NCBI GenBank assembly: GCA_963789225.1 | Contig: CAWBKD010000046.1 | Location: 558,001 to 622,000, forward strand | From: Palsa-504 sp963789225 | Lineage (GTDB): Bacteria > Actinomycetota > Actinomycetes > Streptosporangiales > Streptosporangiaceae | Length of the DNA: 64,000 nt | Direction: 5' to 3' | In this document: one piece after another, positions 26,898-35,210 of the stretch | Numbering within the stretch: the stretch's first letter is position 1 | How the letters are laid out: each line of letters opens with the position of its first letter | The notes under the pieces: generated by a model | Told to the model about the DNA's origin: nothing | Databases searched by the model: none | The model's input: the letters and a program-made list of their open reading frames with translations, nothing else | Position numbers and translations under genes: made by a program

Positions 26898-28174
26898 CAG
26901 CTGTTGTGCTTAATGAACCAGTTCATGACCAGCCGGCCGGCGCCCTGGTCAGGCTGGGGCTCGTCGTTCTGGAGGCAGCTCCAGGTGCGCGGGTTGATCG
27001 TGGTGGGGTCACCCAGGTCGAGCCAGGACTGGATCATGTAGCCCGGCTGGAGCTGGTAGATGTCCAGGCCGATGCCGTGCGAATACAGGTACCGCAGGAA
27101 GGCGGGGACCATCGTCGCCGCGTCCGGCCAGCAGGAACCCGGGGCCGGCCGGTAGCCCTTGTGCGGATAGGGCTCGTAGTTCGTCCACTCGCCTTCCACC
27201 ACCGGCCCGACGCCGGTGGCCACCAGATAGCCGAACTCCGCGTACCACACGTTCGGGTTGATCGCGCCTATCGTGTGGTGGTTGGCGTACACGACCCCGC
27301 TGGTGTGTATCACGGCGTCCTCGCTGACCATCCCGGCGAACCCGAGCGAGTAGCGCGGGCCCTCCACCCAGAACAGGTTCCGCGCGCCGAGGGTATTGCG
27401 CACGTAGGCGGTCAGCTGCGCCATTCCGATGGGATAGAAGACCCCGTTGAACTCGCCGCCGTTCAGCCACAGGTGCCACTTCTCGGCGAGCGACATGCCG
27501 GGGTGGTACATGCGCGGCTCGTTGAACAGGTCGAAGATGACCTGCGGGTCCTTGCCGTACAGGGCGGTCATGTCCTTCCAGAAGATCTCGGTGCCCCGCT
27601 CGGGACCGGCCTGGGAGATGGACTCCCCGTGGCGCGCGAACTCGGTCGAGTCGTTGAGCACCACGACCAGCTGGTCGCTCTCGGACTCCGCGACCAGGGC
27701 CTCGATCGCCTTCAGGTACGCCTCGTTGAAGCTCGTCCCGTTCGGCCCGATGAGGTTGTCCTCGTCGAGCTGGAACCGGACGGTGTTGGCGCACCAGTCA
27801 TCGGCGATCGCCGCGACCTTCGCCTCGTCCAGCGTGACGAAATTCGCCCAGTGCGGTCCCTGCATGTCGGGGATGGTGACCCCGTAGGAGACGAAAAGCT
27901 TGCCGTCCGCACCGAACACCTTCGTGCCGCGGACGGTGAAGGGGCCGACCGCCTTGCCGCACGACTGGGCCGACGGGGGCAAGGTACCGAGCAGCGGGCC
28001 GGTCAGGGCCCCGGCGGCCCCGGCGAAGGAGCCGGCGATCGACGACAGGGCCGCCTCGACCGCGGTCAGCGCCCCGGCGACCATGACCAATGACAGGACC
28101 ACCACCATCAGCACGCCTGGCCAGCCGAGCCGACCCCGAGGCCCGCCAGGGCGATTCGGTCCTGCCGTCATCAC
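26897..28174 (-). CDS. secreted or membrane-anchored glycoside hydrolase family 5 protein
   Basis: 425 residues. A single N-terminal hydrophobic segment (VLMVVVLSLVMVAGALTAVE, residues 21-40) acts as signal or anchor. The catalytic domain has IFDLFNEPR (acid/base Glu, near 215-223), WANHH-like and WVEGP regions, and AEFG near 310 (candidate nucleophile Glu in YAEFGYLV). This layout fits GH5 endoglucanase-like enzymes that cut beta-linked polysaccharides outside the cell. No carbohydrate-binding module is seen. It follows the SGNH hydrolase on the same strand after 177 bases that contain no gene. Confidence 0.85.
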   Translation of the reverse strand: MMTAGPNRPGGPRGRLGWPGVLMVVVLSLVMVAGALTAVEAALSSIAGSFAGAAGALTGPLLGTLPPSAQSCGKAVGPFTVRGTKVFGADGKLFVSYGVTIPDMQGPHWANFVTLDEAKVAAIADDWCANTVRFQLDEDNLIGPNGTSFNEAYLKAIEALVAESESDQLVVVLNDSTEFARHGESISQAGPERGTEIFWKDMTALYGKDPQVIFDLFNEPRMYHPGMSLAEKWHLWLNGGEFNGVFYPIGMAQLTAYVRNTLGARNLFWVEGPRYSLGFAGMVSEDAVIHTSGVVYANHHTIGAINPNVWYAEFGYLVATGVGPVVEGEWTNYEPYPHKGYRPAPGSCWPDAATMVPAFLRYLYSHGIGLDIYQLQPGYMIQSWLDLGDPTTINPRTWSCLQNDEPQPDQGAGRLVMNWFIKHNS

Positions 28175-28351
28175 GGAAAGGTCTCTCCATGGGCGTCGTT
28201 CGGTAGAGCTGGCTCCGGCTGCCGCGTCCCGGGTGCACGGGCAGGCTAGCCATTCTAAGTGTCGCTTTAACTGGCCTGGCCTGCGCGCCGTTCACGGTAT
28301 TCGGACTGTTAGCTCTTACCCCGCGCACTCGTGCCGTCACCGTCGGGTATA

Positions 28352-30037
28352 TCAGCAGCCGCTAATCACGCCTGAGCCCGGCACCGAATCCAGGCCTGGA
28401 GCAGGGACCAAGCCCAGTTGTGCGGGGGTAACCAGCTGCGATGCCGGAATCGTGATGCTATGAGAACCGCCCGAGGCGAACGGGTCCGGGCGGGATTGAT
28501 TCGCATCCAGATAGCACGCGACGAGGGCGGCGAGCGTTTGCTGACCTGCGGCGTTCGGGTGGAATGAGCTGCCGCTAACGGGGTTGGGGAAATTGAGGTA
28601 CGGCTTTAGGGAATTCGTGTACTGACCACTGGATCCGCACGGCTCATGGTGGTCCCAGATCGCGTCGGGCGAAACGAACTCAATCCCGGCGGCCACAGCC
28701 TCCTCATAGATCCGGTTGTTGAACTCGTCTTGGAGGGTCCTGATGCCGTCCCTTTCCGTGACACTCAGGCGGTTCAGGATGCTCGAGCACAGCGGCGGGT
28801 AGAACGGGAAGCCCGGCGCGGCCTGGTCCGGAAACAGGTACGGATAACCGATGACGACGATGCGGGCATTCGGGAAATCTTGTCGCAATTTGCTGAAGAT
28901 TGTCGCGTCGGAACTCCCGATCACCTCGACGGTCTCCGGGCCCCACTGGCTCAGCAGTTCGCCGCGCGGAACCGACTGCTGGGTCATCTCCTGGACGCCG
29001 GAAGGCGGGAATTCTTCGTTCAGGCAATTGCCGGAGATGAGGCATTGCTCCACCACGTTGGCGAAGATCGCGTCGTCGCCGCCGATCGTGATGGTGACAA
29101 GGCCAACCGACGGCTGTACGGCCCCGCTGACCTGGGGCGGGATCTTAAAGGTTGGGAATACGGTGTAGTTCAGAATGTCGCCCGTCAGCGCGCCCGAACA
29201 CGCCGCGAAGGTGAACGAGGCACTGGGATCTTGCTTGCGCAGGAGCGCGAAGAGCAGATCCGGGTAGGCAGAGCTCACCGACCGGTTGCATCCGTTGCTG
29301 ATCGTGGTCGGGTCGTAGGGAGTCAGGCCGTTACCGGCCGAATAGGAATCCCCGAGGGCGACGTAGTCGCCGTGAATGCCCGTCAGCGCCGTGGGCAACG
29401 GGTAGCCGGGCGGGACTTCGGAGTTCTCATGCCAGGCCGAGATCCCCAGGTACGCGATCGCGACGGCTACCCCGAGCGCGCAGCCCAGCAGGATCGACAG
29501 CGGCGTGAGGGGCCCCCATTCCTCATCGTCGGGCGCCTGGGCAGCGTGGTGCGGCCAGAGCGCCTTCCGCGGTGGCCCGGACAACGGCAGCGGAAGCCAG
29601 TCCAGCACGGCACCTACGGCGATCGCGACCAGCGCGATGATGAGGAACGCCCAACGGGAGAACGCCCCCGCCGTCGACGAGAACAGCCACCAGGCGAAGC
29701 CGCCGTCCGAGGCCACAAACACGACCAGGATGACGCCCATGAAGATGTGCTCCGGCCGCCCGAACCGGCTCCACCCGTGGTGCCGGAATTCGATGACCGC
29801 GCCGCCGCCGAGCGTGCCGATGCCGAGGTTGATCAGGCCGGCGAGCAGGAACCCGAGCACCCACTCGATGGTCGTCCCGCCGAGCGGGGGCAGGCCCAGA
29901 GCCGACCAGAACGCGACGACGAACAAGACGATCGCCGCCGCGGCCAGGTAGACGGCCTGCAGCGGGTGCCATTCGGGGGCATGGCTGGCCATCGGCATCA
30001 CCCGGTTGGTAAGCGGACAAGTGCTCTGCGTCCGCAA
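28352..30037 (-). CDS. SGNH/GDSL hydrolase with an N-terminal membrane domain
   Basis: 561 residues. About residues 25-215 hold four to five hydrophobic segments (for example LAAAAIVLFVVAFW and IFMGVILVVFVASD). The C-terminal ~340 residues form an SGNH hydrolase: block I VALGDSYSAG with the nucleophile Ser (near 232-241), block III TIGGDDAIF (near 312) and block V SSFHPNAAGQ with the catalytic His (near 510). The hydrolase part should face outside and may de-esterify lipids or polysaccharide acetyl groups. Proximity to the GH5 gene suggests extracellular polysaccharide work. The exact start (several Met near the N-terminus) is uncertain. Confidence 0.88.
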   Translation of the reverse strand: MRTQSTCPLTNRVMPMASHAPEWHPLQAVYLAAAAIVLFVVAFWSALGLPPLGGTTIEWVLGFLLAGLINLGIGTLGGGAVIEFRHHGWSRFGRPEHIFMGVILVVFVASDGGFAWWLFSSTAGAFSRWAFLIIALVAIAVGAVLDWLPLPLSGPPRKALWPHHAAQAPDDEEWGPLTPLSILLGCALGVAVAIAYLGISAWHENSEVPPGYPLPTALTGIHGDYVALGDSYSAGNGLTPYDPTTISNGCNRSVSSAYPDLLFALLRKQDPSASFTFAACSGALTGDILNYTVFPTFKIPPQVSGAVQPSVGLVTITIGGDDAIFANVVEQCLISGNCLNEEFPPSGVQEMTQQSVPRGELLSQWGPETVEVIGSSDATIFSKLRQDFPNARIVVIGYPYLFPDQAAPGFPFYPPLCSSILNRLSVTERDGIRTLQDEFNNRIYEEAVAAGIEFVSPDAIWDHHEPCGSSGQYTNSLKPYLNFPNPVSGSSFHPNAAGQQTLAALVACYLDANQSRPDPFASGGSHSITIPASQLVTPAQLGLVPAPGLDSVPGSGVISGC

Positions 30038-30091
30038 TACCTTATCGGCAGGGGAGGATGTGGATGCGGCTTCCGCGTCCGGGTCAGCGGA

Positions 30092-30919
30092 TCAGCGCCC
30101 TTGCCATTGCGGCTCGCGGCCCGCGTTGAACGCGGCGTGGAATTCCGCGTAGTCCTGCCCCTTCATGAGCAGCGCCTGCGTCATCGCCTCAAGTTCCACC
30201 GCGGCGGACAGGCTCATGTCCTGCTCCCTGGTCAGCAGCGCCTTGGTCTGCGCGTAGGCCTGGACCGGCCCGGACGCCAGCCGCCGCGCGAGCGCGCCGA
30301 CCGCCTCGTCGAACTCGGACTCCTCGACCAGGGACGAGACCAGCCCGATGCGCTGCGCCTCGTCGGCCGAGATCGTGTCGCCGAGCATGAGCAGCCGGGT
30401 CGCGTGCCCCAGCCCGACCAGGCGGGGCAGCAGGTAGGCGGCCCCCATGTCGGCGCCGGACAGCCCGACCTTGGTGAACAGGAACGCGAAGCGAGCCTTC
30501 GGGGTGCACACCCGGAAGTCGGCCGCGAGCGCGATGACCGCCCCGGCCCCGGCCGCGATACCGTGCACGGCCGCGATGATCGGGACCGGGCACTCGCGCA
30601 TGCCCCTGATCACCTCGCCGGTCATCCGGGTGAAGGCCAGCAGCTCGTCCGGCGCCATGGCCAGGGTCAGGCCGATGATCTCGTTGACGTCCCCGCCCGA
30701 GCAGAACGCGCGACCGCTCCCCCGCACGACCAAGACCCGCGTGTCGCCACGCTGCGGTAGCTCGGCGAGCAGGTCACGCAGGTCGGCGTACGCTTCGAAG
30801 GTAAGCGCGTTGAGCTTGTCCGGGCGGTCCAGAGTCAGCGTGCCCACGCCGTCGCTCACCGAGAACTGGAAGTGCCGCCACTGGCTGGTCAGGGGGGCTG
30901 ACGCTCGGAACGGGCTCAT
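30092..30919 (-). CDS. enoyl-CoA hydratase/isomerase family protein
   Basis: 275 residues of crotonase fold. LDRPDKLNALTFEAYADLRD opens the domain. The oxyanion hole is in AFCSGGDVNEI (near 68) and VHGIAAGAGAVIALAADFRV (near 118-137). I chose the ATG at 30919 (GGAGCG upstream). The frame extends to 31042, but that stretch overlaps the divergent ligase gene. It is divergent from the aryl-CoA ligase with a 91-base shared promoter region and probably hydrates a ring-derived unsaturated CoA ester. Confidence 0.92.
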   Translation of the reverse strand: MSPFRASAPLTSQWRHFQFSVSDGVGTLTLDRPDKLNALTFEAYADLRDLLAELPQRGDTRVLVVRGSGRAFCSGGDVNEIIGLTLAMAPDELLAFTRMTGEVIRGMRECPVPIIAAVHGIAAGAGAVIALAADFRVCTPKARFAFLFTKVGLSGADMGAAYLLPRLVGLGHATRLLMLGDTISADEAQRIGLVSSLVEESEFDEAVGALARRLASGPVQAYAQTKALLTREQDMSLSAAVELEAMTQALLMKGQDYAEFHAAFNAGREPQWQGR

Positions 30920-30944
30920 CTCGCGCTCCAGGTATTGCGGAGGA

Positions 30945-30972
30945 TTGACTGCCGTCAGAAAAGCTAAATACT
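30945..30972 (+). promoter_or_regulatory. putative promoter of the aryl-CoA ligase gene
   Basis: TTGACT at 30945-30950 and AATACT at 30967-30972, 16-base spacing, 38 bases before the ligase ATG and inside the divergent region shared with the hydratase. Confidence 0.4.
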
Positions 30973-31010
30973 GGTGATCTACCCTACGGGACACGAGGAA
31001 GTGCGGGCAG

Positions 31011-32656
31011 ATGCGGCTCTCCCCTTCAGCGCACGTCGACACGTTCTGCCGGGACCGGCTGCCGCCCGATGATCAGTGGCCCGAGTTCCGCTACGACCTG
31101 CCCGAGCTCACCTACCCCGAACGCCTGAACTGCGCGGCCGAACTCCTCGACGCCACCGCCGCCCGCCTCGGCGCCGACCGTCCCTGCCTGCGCTCCCCCG
31201 CGGAAACCTGGACCTACGGAGAGACCGTCCTGCGGACGAACCAGCTCGCCCAGGTGCTGACCGAGGACTTCGGCCTCCAGCCGGGCAACCGGGTGCTGCT
31301 CCGCGGCCCGAACAACCCCTGGCTGGCCGCGGCCTGGCTCGCGGTGCTCAAGGCGGGTGGGGTCCCGGTCACCACCATGGCCCTGCTGCGGGCCAGGGAG
31401 ATCGCCACCATCGTCGGGCTGACCGAGCCGAGCCTGGCCATCTGCGACCATAGGTTCGCCGACGACCTGACGGCCGGCGCGCCGGAACTCACCGCGCTGC
31501 ACTACGGCGGCGACGGCCCGGGCGAGATGGCCGCGCGCTGCGCCGCCAAGGACGGCGTATTCACGCCCGTCGAGGTCGCGGCCGACGACGTGGCGATCCT
31601 GGCCTCGACCTCGGGCACCACCGGGCAGCCCAAGGTGGCGATGCACTTCCACCGGGACATCCTGGCCACCTGCGACTCGTTCTCCGCGTATCTCATCAGG
31701 CCGAACTCCGGCGACGTGTTCGCCGGCTCTCCCCGCTCGGGTTCACCTTCGGGCTGGGCGGGCTGCTGCTGTATCCGCTGCGAGTGGGCGCGTCGACCCT
31801 GCTCGTCGAGCGGACCACCCCGGCCGAGTGGCCCGACGTGATCGCCGCGCACGGCGTGACTGTGCTGTCCACGGCGCCCGGCGCGTACCGGGCCATGGCG
31901 GCGACGGGGAAGACCGCGGAGCTGAAGACCTTGCGCCGGTGCATCTCGGCGGGCGAGCACCTGCCGAAGTCCGTGTGGGAGAACTTCCGCGACGCCACGG
32001 GGATCGCGATCATCGACGGCATCGGCTCGACCGAGATGCTGCACATCTTCATCGCGTCCGCCGACGACGAGATCCGCCCGGGCTCGACCGGGCGGCCGGT
32101 CCCCGGGTACCGCGCGGAGATCCAGGACGAGGATGGGAACGTGGTCCCCGACGGGGAGCCGGGCCGCCTGGCCGTCCAGGGTCCCACCGGCTGCCGCTAC
32201 CTATCGGACCCGCGCCAGAAGAACTACGTCCAGCGGGGCTGGAACATCACCGGCGACACTTACGTCCGCGATGCCGACGGTTATTTCTGGTTCCAGGCGC
32301 GCAGCGACGACATGATCATCTCTTCCGGGTACAACATCGCGGGGCCCGAGGTCGAGGAGGCCCTGCTCGGGCACCCGGACGTGCTCGAGGTCGCGGTGAT
32401 CGGCGCTCCGCACGAGGAGCGCGGCATGATCGTCCAGGCGTTCGTGGTGCTGCGCGACCCGGCGGCGGGCGACGCGGTCAAGGCGGCCGAGCTGCAGGAC
32501 TACGTCAAGGCCTCGATCGCCCCGTACAAGTACCCGCGGGTGGTCGAGTTCGTGACCGAGTTGCCCAAGACGATCAGCGGGAAGACCCAGCGCTACCGGC
32601 TGCGGCAGCTCGCGGAGGAACGGGTGCGCGCCGCGCCCCGTAACGTACCCGGCTAG
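31011..32656 (+). pseudogene. benzoate/aminobenzoate-CoA ligase family gene, split by a one-base frameshift
   Basis: The first frame (31011 onward) has SAHVDTFCRDRLPPDDQWPE and the ATP loop ASTSGTTGQPKVAMHFHRD (near residue 200-218). The second frame continues GFTFGLGGLLLYPLRVGAST and then GIGSTEMLHIF, the hinge region YFWFQARSDDMIISSGYNI and the catalytic-Lys end LPKTISGKTQRYRLRQL, finishing at 32656. The break is at TCCCCG, 31731-31736. One more C would restore SPPLGFTFG. Without that base the first ORF ends at 31841 after 276 residues. Intact, it would activate benzoate, anthranilate or salicylate to the CoA ester feeding the monooxygenase/reductase. Real mutation or homopolymer sequencing error. 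Confidence 0.88.
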
Positions 32657-32683
32657 GGCGCGCACGTTACGGGGGAGAAACCA

Positions 32684-32754
32684 GCACCGTTCGGGATAAA
32701 AGAATCTCTTTTTGCCGAACGGCGGTGGTGCGGGGCTATGCCGAACGGCGGTGG
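32684..32754. repeat. dispersed CGTTCGG repeat, copy 2 (compound, forms a hairpin)
   Basis: One plus copy (from 32684) and two minus copies (32714-32731 and 32739-32754). CCGTTCGG at 32687-32694 pairs with CCGAACGG at 32715-32722, and AAAAGA pairs with TCTTTT inside the loop, giving a two-step hairpin. It stands between the ligase and the convergent small gene and could terminate both. Confidence 0.8.
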
Positions 32755-32824
32755 CGGGGAGGGCCGGGACGGGCGGGTGGTTGCGGGCGGGCCGGGACGG
32801 GCGGGTGGTTGCGGGCGGGCCGGG

Positions 32825-33031
32825 TCAGCCGCTTGGCCTGGGGGCCGAGGGGACCGCGCAGCTGATACTCGGGTTCAGGCCGACGTAGTTGAGCGGGCCG
32901 GCGACGATCGTCAGCGCGATCGTGGCCCCCTGGCTGCAGCCCAGGTTCGGGCTGCTGAAGTAGCCACGCTGTCCCGCCGCTGCGGCCCCGATGATCAGCC
33001 ACACGAAAAGGATCAGCGTCCCCTTGCTCAT
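32825..33031 (-). CDS. small membrane protein, 68 residues (paralogue of 55766-55963)
   Basis: ATG directly after GGAGGTGAT. One N-terminal hydrophobic segment (TLILFVWLIIGAAAAG) is followed by QRGYFSS, two Cys residues, and the strongly conserved stretch TIVAGPLNYVGLNP with a Pro-rich tail. The same motifs in the same order occur in the gene at 55766. A membrane anchor with a short extracytoplasmic tail and possibly one disulfide is inferred. Function unknown. HpaB-type oxygenase lies 89 bases upstream on the same strand. Confidence 0.85.
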   Translation of the reverse strand: MSKGTLILFVWLIIGAAAAGQRGYFSSPNLGCSQGATIALTIVAGPLNYVGLNPSISCAVPSAPRPSG

Positions 33032-33120
33032 ATCACCTCCGCGGCCGGGAGCACATACCGGCCATAAGCCTTGGCTCGATAGTAGCTCGCGCATAGTGCG
33101 CGGAAGTTCGCGCCGCGCCG

Positions 33121-34572
33121 TTAATCGCGGTCGAGAAAGGCCCGGACCGCGGCCATGTACGGCTCGCGGTCGTAGCTGGCCACGTAGGCCGTGGCCGTGC
33201 GCACCGGGTCGCCGAAGAAGTAGTACTCGTACAGCGCCTGGCGGCCGGCGAAGGCGGAGATGCAGGTGTCCCAGACCAGGCGGAACAGCCTGATCCGCTC
33301 CTTGCCGCCCAGCGTGGCGGACTGGAGGTAGGTCTCGATGTCGGCGGCGGCGGGGCCGTTGACGTCGGCCTCGGTGGGTGTGGCCATCAGGCCCGAGGCG
33401 CCGAGCTTGCGCAGGATCTCGGGGAACCGCTGGTAGAGCTTCGGGTACAGGTTGCGGGCGGTGTTCAGCGGCGGCCAGGCCGGGGTGAGCACGCCGAACT
33501 CGTTCGGCGCGGCGTCGGCCTCGGCGGCTCGGGCGAGCGCGCGCAGCGTCTCCAGGGTCGTGATGACCTCCGCGATGTCCCCCTGGACGTGCTGGAACTG
33601 CTCGATCCCGATGGCCTGGGTCAGCAGGCTGACCAGGCCGAGGATGTACTCGGTCTTGGCCGTGGTGCGGGCCACCACCTGGTGGGTCATGTGCACCACG
33701 GCCGAGGTCCTGGCGTAGAAGCCGTTGCACAGGTCCGGGTCGCCGAGGACGAAACACCGCTCGTAGGGCACGTGCACGTCGTCGAACACGACCACGGCGT
33801 CGGATTCCTCGAACCGGGAGCCGAGCGGGTGATCGTGCCGGGGGCGGCCGTAATCGAGCGGCTCGCGGGCGAGGTAGCGCAGGCCGGGCGCGTCGTTCGG
33901 GATCGCGCAGGCGAAGGAGTACGGCTTGTCCTCCGGCGTGGCCCGCAGGACCGTCGAGGGGAACACCAGCAGTTCGTCGGCGAACGGGCCGATGGTGGCG
34001 AGCAGCCGGGCGCCGCGGATGACGATGCCGTTGTCGTCTTCGCGCACCACGTGCGCCATCAGCGCGCCCCCGGCCTGCTGGCTCGCGGGCACCGCGCGGT
34101 TGGCCTGCGGCGGGACCAGCGTGTGCGTGCACAGCAGGTCTTCCTCGCGGACCTTCTCGTAGTAGTTCTGGATGTTCTCGCCGAAGGCCGGGTTGGCCTG
34201 GGCGAACCAGTCGTGCGCCGAGCCCAGCGCCATCAGCGCGCTGTTCAGGTAGTCGCCGGTCCGGCCGAGCATGCCGAGGGAGCGGTCGGCCCAGAGCTTG
34301 GAGGCTTGGCGGCGTTTGGCCAGGTCTTCGGGCGTCTTCGGGACGAGGAAGGACGTGGCGACCGGCTCCCCCGTGGTCGGCGAGGGGTAGGTGAGGACGT
34401 CGCGGTAGGCGGGGTCGTGCTGCATGTCGAAGAGCTCGGCGTAGCTGCGGATGACGTTACGGAAGGCGGGGTGGTCGGCGACCCCTCCGGTCAGCGTCTC
34501 GCCCTGGATCGCCACGTGCACCCGGGCGGCGGCCAGCCGCTCGAGGAACTGTTCGCCGCTGCGCGCCGCCAT
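33121..34572 (-). CDS. 4-hydroxyphenylacetate 3-hydroxylase (HpaB) family oxygenase
   Basis: 483 residues, the usual size for HpaB-type flavin-dependent monooxygenases, which use reduced FAD from a separate reductase. RSGEQFLERLAAARVHVAIQ at the N-terminus, THTLVPPQANRA (near 148-160), the flavin/substrate region FVLGDPDLCNGFYARTSAVV (near 270) and HMTHQVVARTTAKTEYILGL are typical. Its place near aryl-CoA genes suggests a phenolic or aryl substrate, but 4-hydroxybutyryl-CoA dehydratase relatives share this fold. No flavin reductase gene is adjacent. Its start is only 2 bases from the divergent start of the next gene. Confidence 0.9.
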   Translation of the reverse strand: MAARSGEQFLERLAAARVHVAIQGETLTGGVADHPAFRNVIRSYAELFDMQHDPAYRDVLTYPSPTTGEPVATSFLVPKTPEDLAKRRQASKLWADRSLGMLGRTGDYLNSALMALGSAHDWFAQANPAFGENIQNYYEKVREEDLLCTHTLVPPQANRAVPASQQAGGALMAHVVREDDNGIVIRGARLLATIGPFADELLVFPSTVLRATPEDKPYSFACAIPNDAPGLRYLAREPLDYGRPRHDHPLGSRFEESDAVVVFDDVHVPYERCFVLGDPDLCNGFYARTSAVVHMTHQVVARTTAKTEYILGLVSLLTQAIGIEQFQHVQGDIAEVITTLETLRALARAAEADAAPNEFGVLTPAWPPLNTARNLYPKLYQRFPEILRKLGASGLMATPTEADVNGPAAADIETYLQSATLGGKERIRLFRLVWDTCISAFAGRQALYEYYFFGDPVRTATAYVASYDREPYMAAVRAFLDRD

Positions 34573-34574
34573 GT

Positions 34575-35210
34575 GTGGGACGGTACCTTCTGGGTGTGGG
34601 CGCGCGTCAAGCGTGGGCGCGGCGGTGCACCGACCTGCTGGAGCCGACGAACTGGCTGATCGTCACCGTGCTGGCGGTCGGGTGGCGCGCGGACGGGCGC
34701 GCGGGGCTGGGCTGGGGGCTGCTGGCCGCGCTGTTCGCGGGGGTGATTCCGGCCGTGTTCCTTTCTTACGGCGTCCGCCGGGGGCTGTGGAGCGACAGGA
34801 CGGTAGGCGCGCGGCGGCCGCGGCTGATCGTGCTGGGGTTCATCATGGGATCGGTGGCGGCGGGACTTGTCGTGCTCGTGGTGGCGGCTGCGCCGCGGCT
34901 GCTGACCGGGTACCTGGCCTTCATGCTGAGCAGCGTCGCGGTGCTCGCGGCGATCACGCTGGTGTGGAAGATCTCGATCCACTGCGCGGTCGCGTCCGGT
35001 TCGGTGGTGATCCTGGCGCTGACGTTCGGGCCGCTGGTGCTGCTCGGGTACATGCTTGTCGCGCTGCTCTGCTGGGCTCGGGTGGTGCTGGGGGACCACA
35101 CGATCGGCCAGGTCGTCGCGGGAAGCGTGCTCGGCGCCGGGGCGGCCGTGGCGGCCTACGCGACTTTCGCGTCGCTTGGCTGGGCCGCGGGCTCGCTTTC
35201 CTCCTGGTAG
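34575..35210 (+). CDS. PAP2-like membrane protein
   Basis: 211 residues with five to six hydrophobic segments. SIHCAVASGSVVIL (near 137) and VVLGDHTIGQVVAGSVLG (near 172) resemble the second and third phosphatase motifs of the PAP2 family (conserved His residues), while the first motif is weak. A role in dephosphorylating lipid carriers is therefore only possible, not shown. GTG at 34575 is used here; an in-frame GTG at 34596 is equally plausible and would leave room for a promoter. Its 3' end overlaps the convergent MFS gene by 55 bases. Confidence 0.7.
   Translation: MGRYLLGVGARQAWARRCTDLLEPTNWLIVTVLAVGWRADGRAGLGWGLLAALFAGVIPAVFLSYGVRRGLWSDRTVGARRPRLIVLGFIMGSVAAGLVVLVVAAAPRLLTGYLAFMLSSVAVLAAITLVWKISIHCAVASGSVVILALTFGPLVLLGYMLVALLCWARVVLGDHTIGQVVAGSVLGAGAAVAAYATFASLGWAAGSLSSW

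Noticed and set aside
32825..34132. 435-residue minus-strand frame
   Set aside because: Only its last 68 codons are a real gene; the rest is an Arg/Ala-rich shadow of the HpaB-type gene.
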